A DNA stretch of 64,000 nucleotides from Neorhizobium sp. JUb45 (GTDB lineage: Bacteria > Pseudomonadota > Alphaproteobacteria > Rhizobiales > Rhizobiaceae). Under the pieces are notes generated by a model. The model saw nothing but the letters and a program-made list of their open reading frames with translations, searched no databases and was not told the origin of the DNA. The position numbers and the translations under genes are program-made. How positions within the stretch are numbered: position 1 is the stretch's first letter; every line of letters starts with the position of its first letter. Where the stretch lies: contig NZ_SLYW01000004.1 in assembly GCF_004343585.1 (NCBI RefSeq), positions 62,001 through 126,000 of the forward strand, written 5' to 3'. Below are positions 35,233-43,367 of the stretch, piece by piece.

Positions 35233-37869
35233 TTATTGCCCCGTCAGAATGTCGAAAAGCGTTGTCCGGCGCGGCATCGGATGCGGTTGTTCGTAACCGC
35301 GGTTATCGGGCGGGATATAACCGCCTTCACCGACATTGCCGGGCGGAACATAATTGCCGTAATCGCCGCCGACATCGCCCGGTGGTACGGGCACGCCGCC
35401 CTGGTCACCATAACCGCCGCGATATTCGCGGTAATCCCGAACCTCACGGTCGCGGGGACGGTATTCCGGCTCGTAAGCGGGCTGGTTTTCCGGGCGGTAT
35501 TCGCGCTGGTCATAGCGGTTCGCGGGCACATTGCCGGGCGGGACATAGCCACCGTCATTCGGTCGCACATTGGCCGGCACCGGAGCGCTTTGCTGTTGCC
35601 TTGGTTGCTGCTGTGGACGCGGCTGCGCTTGCTGAACAGGCTGCTGCGGGCGGGCCTGCTGTTGCTGTTGTGTTGGCTGGTTGGGCACCGGCTGGTTCTG
35701 TGGGTAGGGGTTTTGAACCGCCTGGTTTTGCTGAGGCTGAGCCGGCGTCGGTGCCGGCGGGAACTCGCCGGTGTCGTCTATCGGCGCGGGATCGCTGCCC
35801 ACACCCGGCAGCACGCCCGAGATCAGGTCGCCGAGCGTTGTCTGTTGCGGCGGCTGTTGTTCCGTTGCCGGCGGCAGCACGAAGCCGGCGCCGCTGCCGT
35901 AAAGCGGCGTCGGCGTGTAACCGCTCATCGCCGCCGTCATATATTCCTTCCAGGCCTTGGCCGGCAGACCGCCACCTGTAACCTTCTTCATTGGCGCGCC
36001 ATCATCATTGCCGAACCAGATGCCGGTGGTGAGGATGCTGGTATAACCGACGAACAGCGCATCGCGGAACGACTGGGTGGTGCCCGACTTGCCGGCCACC
36101 TGCCAGTTTTTCAGCCGCGCATTCTTGCCGGTACCTTCGAGTACGACGCGGCTCATCATGTTGTTCATGGTCGCGGCAACGGTCTCGCTCAGTACCCGCG
36201 GCGGGTTCTGGAATTCGGCCTGGTAAAGAACCTTGCCGTCCGGATCGGTGATACGCGTGATGATGTGCGGCGCGGCCTTGAAGCCGCCATTCATGAACGG
36301 GGCGTAGGACGAGGTGAGCTCGAGGAGCGAAACTTCCGATGTGCCGAGAGCGATCGAAGCATTCGACTGCAGCTCCGAGTCGATGCCGACGCGGTGGGCA
36401 AGCTGGATGACATTGGTAGGCCCGACCTGTGTCACCAGCTGCGCGGCGATCGTGTTGAGCGAATTGGTCAGTGCCGTCGAAAGCGTGACGGGGCCACGGT
36501 ATTTCTGGTCAAAGTTTTCCGGTGTCCAGTTGCCGATCTTCACCGGGCCGTCGTTATAGACGGTGTCCGGCCGCGCGCCGGCTTCGAGCGCTGCGGCATA
36601 CACGAACGGCTTGAAAGCCGAACCGGGCTGGCGCTTGGCCGTGACCGCGCGGTTGAACTGGCTTTCGGTATAATCCTTGCCGCCGACCAGCGCGCGGATG
36701 GCGCCGGTGGCATCGACAGAAACGAGTGCCGCCTGCGAAGCGTTGAGCTTGCTGCCCTCCTTCTGGAGGACGTCGGTCAATGCCTTTTCAGCTTTTTCCT
36801 CCAGCGAAAGATCGATCGTGGTCTCGACATTGACGTCGGTCTTGATGTCGCCGATCAGGCGCTTCACTTCATCGACCACCATATCGGCGGCATAATGCTG
36901 CGCGCCGGACCAATAGCGTTTTGCCTTGGTCGGTGGCTGAGACATCGCCGTCTTCAGGTCGCTTTCGGTAATATAGCCTTCCTGCTGCATGGTGCTGAGC
37001 ACGATCTGTGCGCGGGCTTCGGCTGCCTCAGGATCGCGCGCCGGCGAAAGGCGCGATGGGGCTTTCAAAAGGCCGGCAATCGTTGCCGCTTCACCCAGAT
37101 TGACGTCGCGCGCCGACTTGTTGAAGTAGCGCCGCGAGGCTGCCTCGACGCCATAGGCATTCGAACCGAAGAACATCCGGTTCAGATACATGGCGAGAAT
37201 CTGGTCCTTGGTGAATTTTGTTTCCAGCCAGAAGGAAAGCAGCACTTCCTGGATCTTGCGCTCGAAGGTGCGGTCCGGCGAAAGAAACAGGTTCTTGGCC
37301 AGCTGCTGCGTAATCGTCGAACCACCCTGGATCGGCTGGCCGGTCAGGTTGTTGACGAAGGCGCGGGCAAGACCGGCGGGATCGATGCCGAAATGCGAGT
37401 AGAAACGGCGGTCCTCGATGGAAATGACGGCCTGTGGCAGGTAAGGCGACATTTCTTCAAGCGCCAAAGCCTCGCCGCCGGTCGTGCCGCGGTTTGCGAT
37501 CACCTGACCATCGAGCGCGGTGATCTTGATGTTCGGCGGCCGGTCGGGGATTGTCCACGAGCTGGCGCTCGGCATTTTCGAGCCGTAATATATGACGAGA
37601 CCGCCGACGCCGATGCCGACCCAGATGCCGAGAACGATGCACCAATAAACGACGGAGCGGACGAAGCCGAAAAAGCCGCCGGATTGGCGCGGTTCTTTGG
37701 CTTTGTGGGAGGATTTTTTAGCTGGCGTCGCGGGCTTGATTTTGCCCTTGGCAGACTTGCCTCTGGCGGAAATCCGATCGTCGGCGTCCAGACGCAAGTC
37801 GGAATCCTGCTCTGCCTCGTCCCCGAAGGATGGCTCGACGCGTTCATTTGACTTTGATCTGGATGCCAT
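35233..37869 (-). CDS. Class A penicillin-binding protein 1A-type
   Basis: Bifunctional peptidoglycan synthase of 878 residues. A basic cytoplasmic N-terminus precedes one membrane helix at about 70-95. The GT51 glycosyltransferase has catalytic E152 in IEDRRFYSHFG; the transpeptidase has S417-x-x-K420 (GSAFK), SLN at 470-472 and KSGT at 594-597. About 210 C-terminal residues are rich in Pro, Gln, Tyr and Gly with repeats of VPPGNV type, which are not part of the standard enzyme. Confidence 0.94.
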   Translation of the reverse strand: MASRSKSNERVEPSFGDEAEQDSDLRLDADDRISARGKSAKGKIKPATPAKKSSHKAKEPRQSGGFFGFVRSVVYWCIVLGIWVGIGVGGLVIYYGSKMPSASSWTIPDRPPNIKITALDGQVIANRGTTGGEALALEEMSPYLPQAVISIEDRRFYSHFGIDPAGLARAFVNNLTGQPIQGGSTITQQLAKNLFLSPDRTFERKIQEVLLSFWLETKFTKDQILAMYLNRMFFGSNAYGVEAASRRYFNKSARDVNLGEAATIAGLLKAPSRLSPARDPEAAEARAQIVLSTMQQEGYITESDLKTAMSQPPTKAKRYWSGAQHYAADMVVDEVKRLIGDIKTDVNVETTIDLSLEEKAEKALTDVLQKEGSKLNASQAALVSVDATGAIRALVGGKDYTESQFNRAVTAKRQPGSAFKPFVYAAALEAGARPDTVYNDGPVKIGNWTPENFDQKYRGPVTLSTALTNSLNTIAAQLVTQVGPTNVIQLAHRVGIDSELQSNASIALGTSEVSLLELTSSYAPFMNGGFKAAPHIITRITDPDGKVLYQAEFQNPPRVLSETVAATMNNMMSRVVLEGTGKNARLKNWQVAGKSGTTQSFRDALFVGYTSILTTGIWFGNDDGAPMKKVTGGGLPAKAWKEYMTAAMSGYTPTPLYGSGAGFVLPPATEQQPPQQTTLGDLISGVLPGVGSDPAPIDDTGEFPPAPTPAQPQQNQAVQNPYPQNQPVPNQPTQQQQQARPQQPVQQAQPRPQQQPRQQQSAPVPANVRPNDGGYVPPGNVPANRYDQREYRPENQPAYEPEYRPRDREVRDYREYRGGYGDQGGVPVPPGDVGGDYGNYVPPGNVGEGGYIPPDNRGYEQPHPMPRRTTLFDILTGQ

Positions 37870-38059
37870 GCGGACCGGTAATACCCCAATTCTGTCGGGC
37901 GCCTGCCGGATGACAATGCGTCCGGCGGCGCGCGTCGTTCCTCGCCCGATATTTCCAATGAATTGTAAATGCGGCGATTTAACGAGGCATTAAGGGTGAT
38001 GATGCCCGTCCCGCAGAGCAGGAACGCAGCCCGGTCGGCTGCGCTCCCTGTCATTCAGA

Positions 38060-38467
38060 TCAGGCAGTTTTGGCAGTGCGGGCGCCAAAAAGCTTGGCGT
38101 CGAGGCTGAACGGTCCGGCGCCGGCGGCGACGAAATACAGGAAGACGAAGCAGTAGACCGCTGCCGCGCCACCACCGTTTTCAACCGGGAAGAAGCTCTT
38201 GGGGAAATGGCTGATGAAATAGGCCGACGCCATCAGGCCCGAGAGCAAGAAAGAGGCAATGCGCGTCTGGAAGCCGACAAGGAAGAGGAAACCGCAAATC
38301 AGTTCGAAAAGACCGGCGATCCAAGGAAGCGATCCGGCCGGCGGGGTGAAGTTGCCGGCCTGGAAGTGAAAGATCTTTGCCATGCCGAACGAGAAGATGA
38401 CGAGGCCGAGGGCGATACGCAGCGCACTGAGAAGAGCAGGCTGGGCGCTGTTGAGGCTGTTTTGCAT
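38060..38467 (-). CDS. DoxX family membrane protein
   Basis: Four-helix inner-membrane protein of 135 residues (LRIALGLVIFSFGMAKIFHF, IAGLFELICGFLFLVGF and two more). DoxX-like proteins are linked to quinone or thiosulfate redox and stress, with no firm role for this type. ATG 38467 has GGAG upstream. It is divergent from the stress-type gene at 38641. Confidence 0.85.
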   Translation of the reverse strand: MQNSLNSAQPALLSALRIALGLVIFSFGMAKIFHFQAGNFTPPAGSLPWIAGLFELICGFLFLVGFQTRIASFLLSGLMASAYFISHFPKSFFPVENGGGAAAVYCFVFLYFVAAGAGPFSLDAKLFGARTAKTA

Positions 38468-38580
38468 AAGCGGTGTACTCCGGGAGAAAATGATAACGAA
38501 TCCCTTTGTTTGCTGCACTTGCGAAAAGCAATGCAACTTCACCGCACGTCTTCGTGAAAGCGCATGCCGTGCCGTTGAGC

Positions 38581-38606
38581 GGAACCCAATCCGGTTTGCC
38601 TGTGTT
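38581..38606 (+). promoter_or_regulatory. Candidate EcfG (RpoE2-type) promoter of the 38641 gene
   Basis: GGAAC (38581-38585) and TGTT (TT at 38605-38606) with 19 bases between GGAAC and TT. This fits the rhizobial general-stress pattern GGAAC-N18/19-TT, 35 bp ahead of the ATG. Confidence 0.6.
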
Positions 38607-38640
38607 ACCCGATCGAGGTTGTTGGCAAAGGAGAATGGAT

Positions 38641-38883
38641 ATGGCGCGCAAATCACTGGATGCTGGTTTCACCGGCGATATCACGAACAGGGACCGGCCA
38701 ACGGCAAAGGCACGAAAGGCTGTTGATCGTGTCAGGGATGAGGCCGGCATGGTCGCGGCCCACGCGGCGGATCATCCTGCAGCGACCGGCTCGGCTCTGA
38801 TTGCTGTCGGACTTGCCGGCCTGGCGGTGGGCTATCTTCTGGGTTCGGCATCTGTCCCGCGCGATCATTCGTGGCGGCACTGA
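38641..38883 (+). CDS. Small ElaB/YqjD (DUF883)-like membrane protein
   Basis: 80 residues: a charged amphipathic N-terminal half (VDRVRDEAGMVAAHAADHPAA) and one C-terminal helix with glycine-zipper spacing (GSALIAVGLAGLAVGYLLGS). This is the layout of ElaB/YqjD ribosome- or membrane-associated stress proteins. AAGGAG lies 7 bp before ATG 38641, so the ATG at 38635 is rejected. A second member is at 39987. Confidence 0.75.
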   Translation: MARKSLDAGFTGDITNRDRPTAKARKAVDRVRDEAGMVAAHAADHPAATGSALIAVGLAGLAVGYLLGSASVPRDHSWRH

Positions 38884-38935
38884 TCCCGCCAAAAGGATGA
38901 AGATGACATATGATCCTTTTCTGGTGTTTTTCCTT

Positions 38936-38961
38936 GGAACCGATTAGGCTGCCAATGCGTT
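38936..38961 (+). promoter_or_regulatory. EcfG-type promoter of the DUF982 gene
   Basis: GGAAC (38936-38940), 17 bp, CGTT (38958-38961): an exact match to the EcfG/RpoE2 consensus, 28 bp ahead of the DUF982 start. Confidence 0.75.
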
Positions 38962-38989
38962 TAAGTCGGCTGTTAAAGGGGAGGGTCCG

Positions 38990-39247
38990 ATGCTCGACGT
39001 ACAGATTAGCAAGTCGCAATGGAATAAGCCCGTCTGTGTCGCTGTTGGTGAAGCAGACGAACAGTTGGTCAAGGGGCCACATGATGCCCTGGCTTTGATG
39101 ACAGAGAAGTGGCCGTTTCTACGTGGTGCAGAGTTCGTGCGTGCCCGCAGCCTTTGCCGGGCGGCGCTGGATGGACGGCGAACCGTCGAGGAAGCGCGCA
39201 TTCAATTTGAACAGGCCGTCAGCGAAGCGCGGGCTCATTCGAACTGA
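38990..39247 (+). CDS. DUF982 domain protein
   Basis: 85-residue soluble protein matching DUF982: ALALMTEKWPFLRG, the cysteine in RARSLCRAALDGRR and EEARIQFEQAVSEA. The family is almost confined to Rhizobiales, with many paralogs per genome and no known function. GGGGAGGG precedes the ATG. Confidence 0.85.
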   Translation: MLDVQISKSQWNKPVCVAVGEADEQLVKGPHDALALMTEKWPFLRGAEFVRARSLCRAALDGRRTVEEARIQFEQAVSEARAHSN

Positions 39248-39252
39248 TTTTG

Positions 39253-39278
39253 AAAAGGGGGCGCTAGTCCCCTTTTTT
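39253..39278 (+). terminator. Terminator of the DUF982 gene
   Basis: Stem AAAAGGGG/CCCCTTTT with an eight-base loop and T6, just after the DUF982 stop. Confidence 0.85.
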
Positions 39279-39541
39279 ATGGCTCAACATACAATTAAGA
39301 GTAAAATAATATGCTAAATCACATATGATTAGTTGTAGTTGCGTCGCTATCGATTTTAGCCTCAATAGTATTCCCGTGAAGGCTGTATTTATTGTTGAGA
39401 CTATCTCCGGTAAGCGGATCTGAGATCAGTCCAATTGGTGCCTTTATTTCGGGGAAAGGTAGCCAACGCCTCGCAGACGTTGAGAACGTATGCACTGTAG
39501 CCAACGCCCGGCAGGGGAAGCCGGGAGCGATGGAGATTTTC

Positions 39542-39751
39542 ATGCGCACACAAGTTCGACAGCCGGTCAATCCCGATCAGCTCAGCCTCCTTCAGCAGGT
39601 CTTCGATGATGCCTGCAACGAACACCGGATCAACAAGGATAGCCCTGATGGCGAGGCCCTTGCGCTGATTCTGGTGAATTCTCTGCAGAAGGGCATGAGC
39701 GAAAAAGAGGCTCTGTCGCATCTGGCAGAAACCCTGGCCCAAAGCCGCTAG
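39542..39751 (+). CDS. Hypothetical 69-residue protein
   Basis: Soluble, helical, acidic protein (LSLLQQVFDDACNEHRINKD, then EALALILVNSLQKGMSEKEA). I do not recognise a family. GGAG lies 6 bp before ATG 39542; ATG 39530 in frame is an alternative. A terminator follows. The upstream 39.28-39.42 kb is AT-rich and carries a palindrome AATCA-N4-TGATT (39317-39330). Confidence 0.65.
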   Translation: MRTQVRQPVNPDQLSLLQQVFDDACNEHRINKDSPDGEALALILVNSLQKGMSEKEALSHLAETLAQSR

Positions 39752-39846
39752 TCGTGCGCTGTTAGGGCTGCACTCACGCGTTGCTCATGCGGGGAATGAA
39801 AGCTGTTTTCAGCTTGAAAACATGGCCGGATTGCCGGCTTCGATTA

Positions 39847-39886
39847 CGGCGGAATCATGACTGATTCGGCCGTTTTGCTTTTTTGC
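39847..39886 (+). terminator. Terminator after the 69-residue gene
   Basis: Ten-bp stem with one mismatch (39847-39856/39863-39872), six-base loop, then TTTTGCTTTTTT. Confidence 0.8.
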
Positions 39887-39916
39887 ATCACATCATCCCC
39901 CTGGTTGCTGCGATCG

Positions 39917-39941
39917 GGAACCTATCCGCCGCTCATCAGTT
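39917..39941 (+). promoter_or_regulatory. Candidate EcfG-type promoter of the 39987 gene
   Basis: GGAAC (39917-39921), 18 bp, TT (39940-39941; local sequence AGTT). The fit to GGAAC-N18/19-TT is good, though the G before TT is preceded by A rather than C. It lies 46 bp upstream of the start. Confidence 0.6.
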
Positions 39942-39986
39942 GAGCATGCTCCGATACGTTGAACACAACCATGTTTGGAGATACCC

Positions 39987-40349
39987 ATGCCAGAGGCGAT
40001 TGGAATGAAGTCCCTACGCAAAGCCGACATCTCAAGCGACCTTACGAGCGAGGACCTCAACGACGGGTTCAAGAGCGAAGTCGCCAACCTGCGCGCCGAG
40101 ATTGCCACGATCCGCGAAAAGCTCGCTGAAAAAAGCGGCGAGGCATATGAAAATGTTTCACGCCGGGCCAGCAGTGCTGCGCATTATGTGCAGGATGAGG
40201 CTGTCTCCGCGGCCGGCGCCATTCGTGAGCATCCTGCGGCAGCCACCACTCTGTTTACGCTGATCGGTGCGATCGGCTTCGGTATCGGTTATCTGGTTGC
40301 CACGACAACGGCCGAGCAGAAGCAGGCCTGGTACCGCCGCTACTACTGA
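39987..40349 (+). CDS. ElaB/YqjD (DUF883)-like membrane-anchored stress protein
   Basis: 120 residues: a coiled coil at about 30-50 (EVANLRAEIATIREKLAEKS), an amphipathic linker, then one C-terminal membrane helix (FTLIGAIGFGIGYLVATT). In E. coli such proteins bind ribosomes at the membrane in stationary phase. GGAG lies 7 bp before ATG 39987. The 3' end overlaps the convergent YbaK gene by 7 bp. Confidence 0.8.
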   Translation: MPEAIGMKSLRKADISSDLTSEDLNDGFKSEVANLRAEIATIREKLAEKSGEAYENVSRRASSAAHYVQDEAVSAAGAIREHPAAATTLFTLIGAIGFGIGYLVATTTAEQKQAWYRRYY

Positions 40350-40834
40350 TCACTCTGTTCGGCAGGCTCTTTCGGCATGCCGCAGACATCGACCCAGGTG
40401 GCGGATACCAGCTCCGCCATCCTCTCAGGCGCAATTCGAACCGCAGAATTCGTGGCGCCTGCAGCCGGCACCACGATAGCGTGGTCCTTGAGCGATAAAT
40501 CGCAATAGATCGATAGCGGTGCGGCGAGGCCGAATGGGCAGACGCCGCCAATCGGGTGACTGGTCAGTTCCACCACATCTTCTCCACCCAGCATCCGCGG
40601 CTTGGCGCCAAAGTGATCACGAAACTTTCGATTGTCGAGGCGGCGTGTGCCCGCCGTCACAAGCAGCAGCACGGTTTCGCCGGCGCGCAGGCAGATGGTC
40701 TTGGCAATCTGGTCCGGCTCGACGCCATGAGCTTCGGCCGCAAGCGCAACAGTTGCCGAGCTAGCTTCGGTTTCGATGACCTGTATTTCGGGTGCGTGAC
40801 TGGCGAAGAAGGCCTGAACTGATTGAAGTGACAT
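40343..40834 (-). CDS. YbaK/EbsC-type aminoacyl-tRNA deacylase
   Basis: 163-residue trans-editing domain related to the INS domain of prolyl-tRNA synthetase. Recognisable parts are AKTICLRAGETVLLLVTAG, KFRDHFGAKPRML and the substrate-loop motif PIGGVCPFG. Members hydrolyse Ala- or Cys-tRNA(Pro) and related mischarged tRNAs; the exact specificity is unknown. Confidence 0.88.
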   Translation of the reverse strand: MSLQSVQAFFASHAPEIQVIETEASSATVALAAEAHGVEPDQIAKTICLRAGETVLLLVTAGTRRLDNRKFRDHFGAKPRMLGGEDVVELTSHPIGGVCPFGLAAPLSIYCDLSLKDHAIVVPAAGATNSAVRIAPERMAELVSATWVDVCGMPKEPAEQSDQ

Positions 40835-40950
40835 GAAGTCAGCCTAATCGCCAGGCACTGAGGCCGCAAGCCTGAAAGAGTTATGCGCAAAACGCATGGC
40901 TGCGCTGCGAAACTCTGTCTGTTTTTTGAGCGAATATGCCGTATCTTACA

Positions 40951-41075
40951 AACATCGAAGCGACGCACTCCTCCTCCCAGTGTCGCTCGATTGGACTGGC
41001 AACACCTCCTCCTCCCGGTTGCTAGTCAGTATTAAGAACCCGGCGCACCTCCTCCCGCGCCGGGTTTCTTATTTT
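40951..41075 (+). ncRNA. sRNA with three CCUCC-type anti-SD loops (alpha-r14 / cuckoo RNA type)
   Basis: Three consecutive hairpins each expose a CCTCC motif: 40959-40987 (AGCGAC/GTCGCT, loop with CTCCTCCTCCC), 40994-41027 (10-pair stem, loop ACCTCCTCCTCCCG) and 41037-41066 (perfect 10-pair stem, loop ACCTCCTCCC) followed by TCTTATTTT as terminator. This is the layout of the rhizobial alpha-r14 family, which includes NfeR1 of Sinorhizobium meliloti. The 5' end (about 40951) is estimated. Confidence 0.85.
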
Positions 41076-41155
41076 CGGTATTTGCCGACAGGGAAATTCA
41101 GTTGATGTTTCGAGTTTGGTGCAATTGAAGATTGCGCCTGCGGCATCTGTTTATC

Positions 41156-41184
41156 TTGACATCCCGCCTTCTCAAAGTTACCTG
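41156..41184 (+). promoter_or_regulatory. Candidate cspA promoter with long leader
   Basis: TTGACA (41156-41161), 17 bp, TTACCT (41179-41184). The -10 is weak, but the -35 is perfect. It would give cspA a 5' leader of about 135 nt, as is usual for cold-shock genes. Confidence 0.45.
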
Positions 41185-41324
41185 CCTCCGCATCGATATT
41201 TGTTTGCAAGCGGCACTAAGGCGTCCTTACGCTACGAGACCTTTCCTTCAAATACGAGAAATGACGCACATTGCCTTCATGAGGCAGTGAGCAAGCTTAT
41301 ATTTGCGACTGAAAGGACATCGTA

Positions 41325-41534
41325 ATGGCTACAGGTACCGTAAAGTGGTTCAACGCAACCAAGGGCTTCGGCTTCATCCAGCCTGACGACGGCGCACAGG
41401 ACGTCTTCGTTCACATCTCTGCTGTTGAGCGCGCTGGCATGAACGGCCTGAACGACGGCCAGAAGATCAGCTTCGAACTGGTTACCGACAAGCGTTCGGG
41501 CCGCGTTTCGGCTGACAATCTTCAGGCTGCCTGA
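41325..41534 (+). CDS. cspA: Cold-shock protein
   Basis: 69-residue OB-fold nucleic-acid chaperone with both RNA-binding motifs: KGFGFI (RNP1) and DVFVHIS (RNP2). AAAGGA precedes the ATG. It has a long leader and its own terminator, so it is monocistronic. Confidence 0.96.
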   Translation: MATGTVKWFNATKGFGFIQPDDGAQDVFVHISAVERAGMNGLNDGQKISFELVTDKRSGRVSADNLQAA

Positions 41535-41568
41535 TCAGCTATTTATCCCTCGGGATCAGAAATATTGG

Positions 41569-41592
41569 ACGCGCCCTTCCGGGGCGCGTTTT
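41569..41592 (+). terminator. cspA terminator
   Basis: Eight-bp GC-rich stem (41569-41576/41582-41589) with a five-base loop and TTTT, 35 bp after the cspA stop. Confidence 0.85.
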
Positions 41593-41649
41593 GCGTTTCA
41601 GGACGCGGAAAGCCGAGGCCTGTGCTAATTCGAGATGCTGTTTTAGATG

Positions 41650-41665
41650 TTAACGAAATATTAAC
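41650..41665 (+). promoter_or_regulatory. CtrA-type box in an intergenic region
   Basis: TTAAC-N6-TTAAC, a full match to the CtrA site TTAA-N7-TTAA(C). Both flanking genes converge on this gap (cspA plus, M20 peptidase minus), so no coding gene starts here; the nearest downstream element is the RNA candidate at 41690-41803. Confidence 0.6.
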
Positions 41666-41689
41666 CATTTCAGCTTATCGTCATTTCAT

Positions 41690-41803
41690 AACCGCGGGTC
41701 AAAAGCCTGCGGAATTGAGAAGTGCCGATCCCGTTCGTTTGACCACGGATGTAATGGCAGGCTTGAAACGGGATACGAAAGGTCGGGCTTGCCCGGCCTT
41801 TTT
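41690..41803 (+). ncRNA. Candidate sRNA downstream of the CtrA box
   Basis: Predicted plus-strand RNA with a 7-pair hairpin (41692-41698/41706-41712), a long-range 8-bp stem ATCCCGTT/AACGGGAT (41728-41735/41767-41774), and a terminator (41778-41803; stem AAAGGTCGGG/CCCGGCCTTT with one G-U, tight loop, T5). The terminator has no upstream coding gene that needs it because cspA already ends at 41592. The remainder of the 41535-41875 gap has no supported ORF. Confidence 0.5.
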
Positions 41804-41875
41804 GGCGTTTTAGGGCATCGAAAACCTTACGATGTGCAGTGGCCCCGACGCAAAGTGCCGGAGCCACGGGAAAAA

Positions 41876-43267
41876 TTACCGTTTTGCAAGCGCATCTATA
41901 ATGCGTGCCCACGAGCGGATGCCCTTGTGGAACGACTTCAGTTCATACTTTTCGTTCGGAGAGTGAATGCGGTCGTCGTTGAGGCCAAAGCCGACCAGCA
42001 GCGAGTCCATGCCCAGCAAGGTCTGGAAATCACCGACGATCGGGATCGATCCGCCCATGCCGATGACGACGGCAGGCTTTGCCCATTCGTCCGACAGCGC
42101 GTTCTTGGCCGTCGTCAGGGCAGGTGAATCGTAGGACAGCTGGATCGCCGGAGAGGCGCCGTGCTCATGAAACTCAACCGAGCAATCGGCCGGGATCTGC
42201 GAACGCACGTAAGCGCGAAAACTCTCGCGAACCTTCTGAGGGTCCTGGGTGCCGACGAGGCGGAAAGAGATTTTTGCCGATGCCTTGGCGGCGATCACGG
42301 TCTTGAAGCCGTCGCCGGTATATCCACCCCAGATACCGTTGACCTCGCAGGTCGGGCGCGCCCAGGTCAGTTCCAGTACCGACCGTCCCTTTTCGCCAGC
42401 CGGTTCCGAGAGCCCGATCTCGCCAAGAAAGTTTGCCGAGGAGCGACCGAGCGTTTCCCAGCTTGCCTTGATGTTTTCAGGTGTTTCCTCGACGCCATCG
42501 TAAAAGCCATCAAGCGTGATGCGGCCGGTATCGTCACGCAGGCCGGCAATGACCTTGGTGAGGATGTGGATCGGGTTTGCGGCCGCACCGCCATACAGGC
42601 CGGAATGCAGATCGCGGTCGGCAGCCGTGATGGTGATTTCCTCGCCGACCAGGCCACGAAGGGCAGCAGCGATTGCCGGCGTATCGGTGTCCCACATGCC
42701 GGTGTCGCAAACGAGTGCGAATTCGGCCTTCAATTCTTCCGCATTGGCTTGCAGGAACGGTTTCAGCGACGGCGACCCCGACTCTTCTTCACCTTCGAAC
42801 AGAATGGTGACGCTGATCGGCAGCAAGCCATGCACGTCCTTGTAGGCGCGGCAGGCTTCCACGAAGGTCATCAACTGGCCCTTGTCATCGGCGGTGCCGC
42901 GACCGGTCAGTACCTTGCGGCCATTGCCGAGATCCTTGATCGCCGGTTCGAAAGGATCGTTTTCCCAAAGCTCGATCGGATCGACCGGCTGCACATCGTA
43001 ATGGCCGTAGAACAGAACGTGCGGGGCGTCAGGCGTGGAGGCGGCGTGGTGGCCGACAACCATCGGATGACCGGGTGTGGCGCGTACCGATGCGTCGAAG
43101 CCGAGCGAAGTCAGTTCCTTGGCCAGCCAGTCGGCGGCCTTGGCGCAATCTGCCTTGTAGGCAGGGTCAGTGGAGATCGACTTGATGCGGACAAGATCGA
43201 ACAGGCGGTCGAGCGCGGCCGGCAGGTTTTCGTCGGCGCGGGAAAGCACGGGGGAAAGATCGGTCAT
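41876..43267 (-). CDS. M20 family metallopeptidase (dipeptidase)
   Basis: Zinc-dependent amino/dipeptidase of 463 residues, close to the ArgE/DapE/CPG2 group. Metal-site motifs are VLFYGHYDVQPVD (His, Asp), GRGTADDKGQL (bridging Asp), FEGEEESGSPS (catalytic and ligand Glu), CDTGMWD, and a C-terminal histidine in RIHSPNEKYE. The dimerisation domain (ITAADRDLHSGLYGG) is intact. Probably cytoplasmic; the substrate is unknown. Confidence 0.93.
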   Translation of the reverse strand: MTDLSPVLSRADENLPAALDRLFDLVRIKSISTDPAYKADCAKAADWLAKELTSLGFDASVRATPGHPMVVGHHAASTPDAPHVLFYGHYDVQPVDPIELWENDPFEPAIKDLGNGRKVLTGRGTADDKGQLMTFVEACRAYKDVHGLLPISVTILFEGEEESGSPSLKPFLQANAEELKAEFALVCDTGMWDTDTPAIAAALRGLVGEEITITAADRDLHSGLYGGAAANPIHILTKVIAGLRDDTGRITLDGFYDGVEETPENIKASWETLGRSSANFLGEIGLSEPAGEKGRSVLELTWARPTCEVNGIWGGYTGDGFKTVIAAKASAKISFRLVGTQDPQKVRESFRAYVRSQIPADCSVEFHEHGASPAIQLSYDSPALTTAKNALSDEWAKPAVVIGMGGSIPIVGDFQTLLGMDSLLVGFGLNDDRIHSPNEKYELKSFHKGIRSWARIIDALAKR

Positions 43268-43367
43268 GGAAAAGATCCTGCATTCTTAAAGACTGGCCGG
43301 ACCCTAGACCCATTCGCAATGATTTGGAAACACCCTCGGATATTGTCCCTGAGGTCAGGTTCAGCCA

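Noticed and set aside
35236-37851. 871-codon open frame on the plus strand
   Set aside because: Antisense to the penicillin-binding protein, whose motifs are complete; composition is that of a shadow frame.
41565-41813. 82-codon frame between cspA and the M20 gene
   Set aside because: TTG start inside the cspA terminator, no ribosome-binding site, and the region is better explained by the CtrA box and RNA stems.
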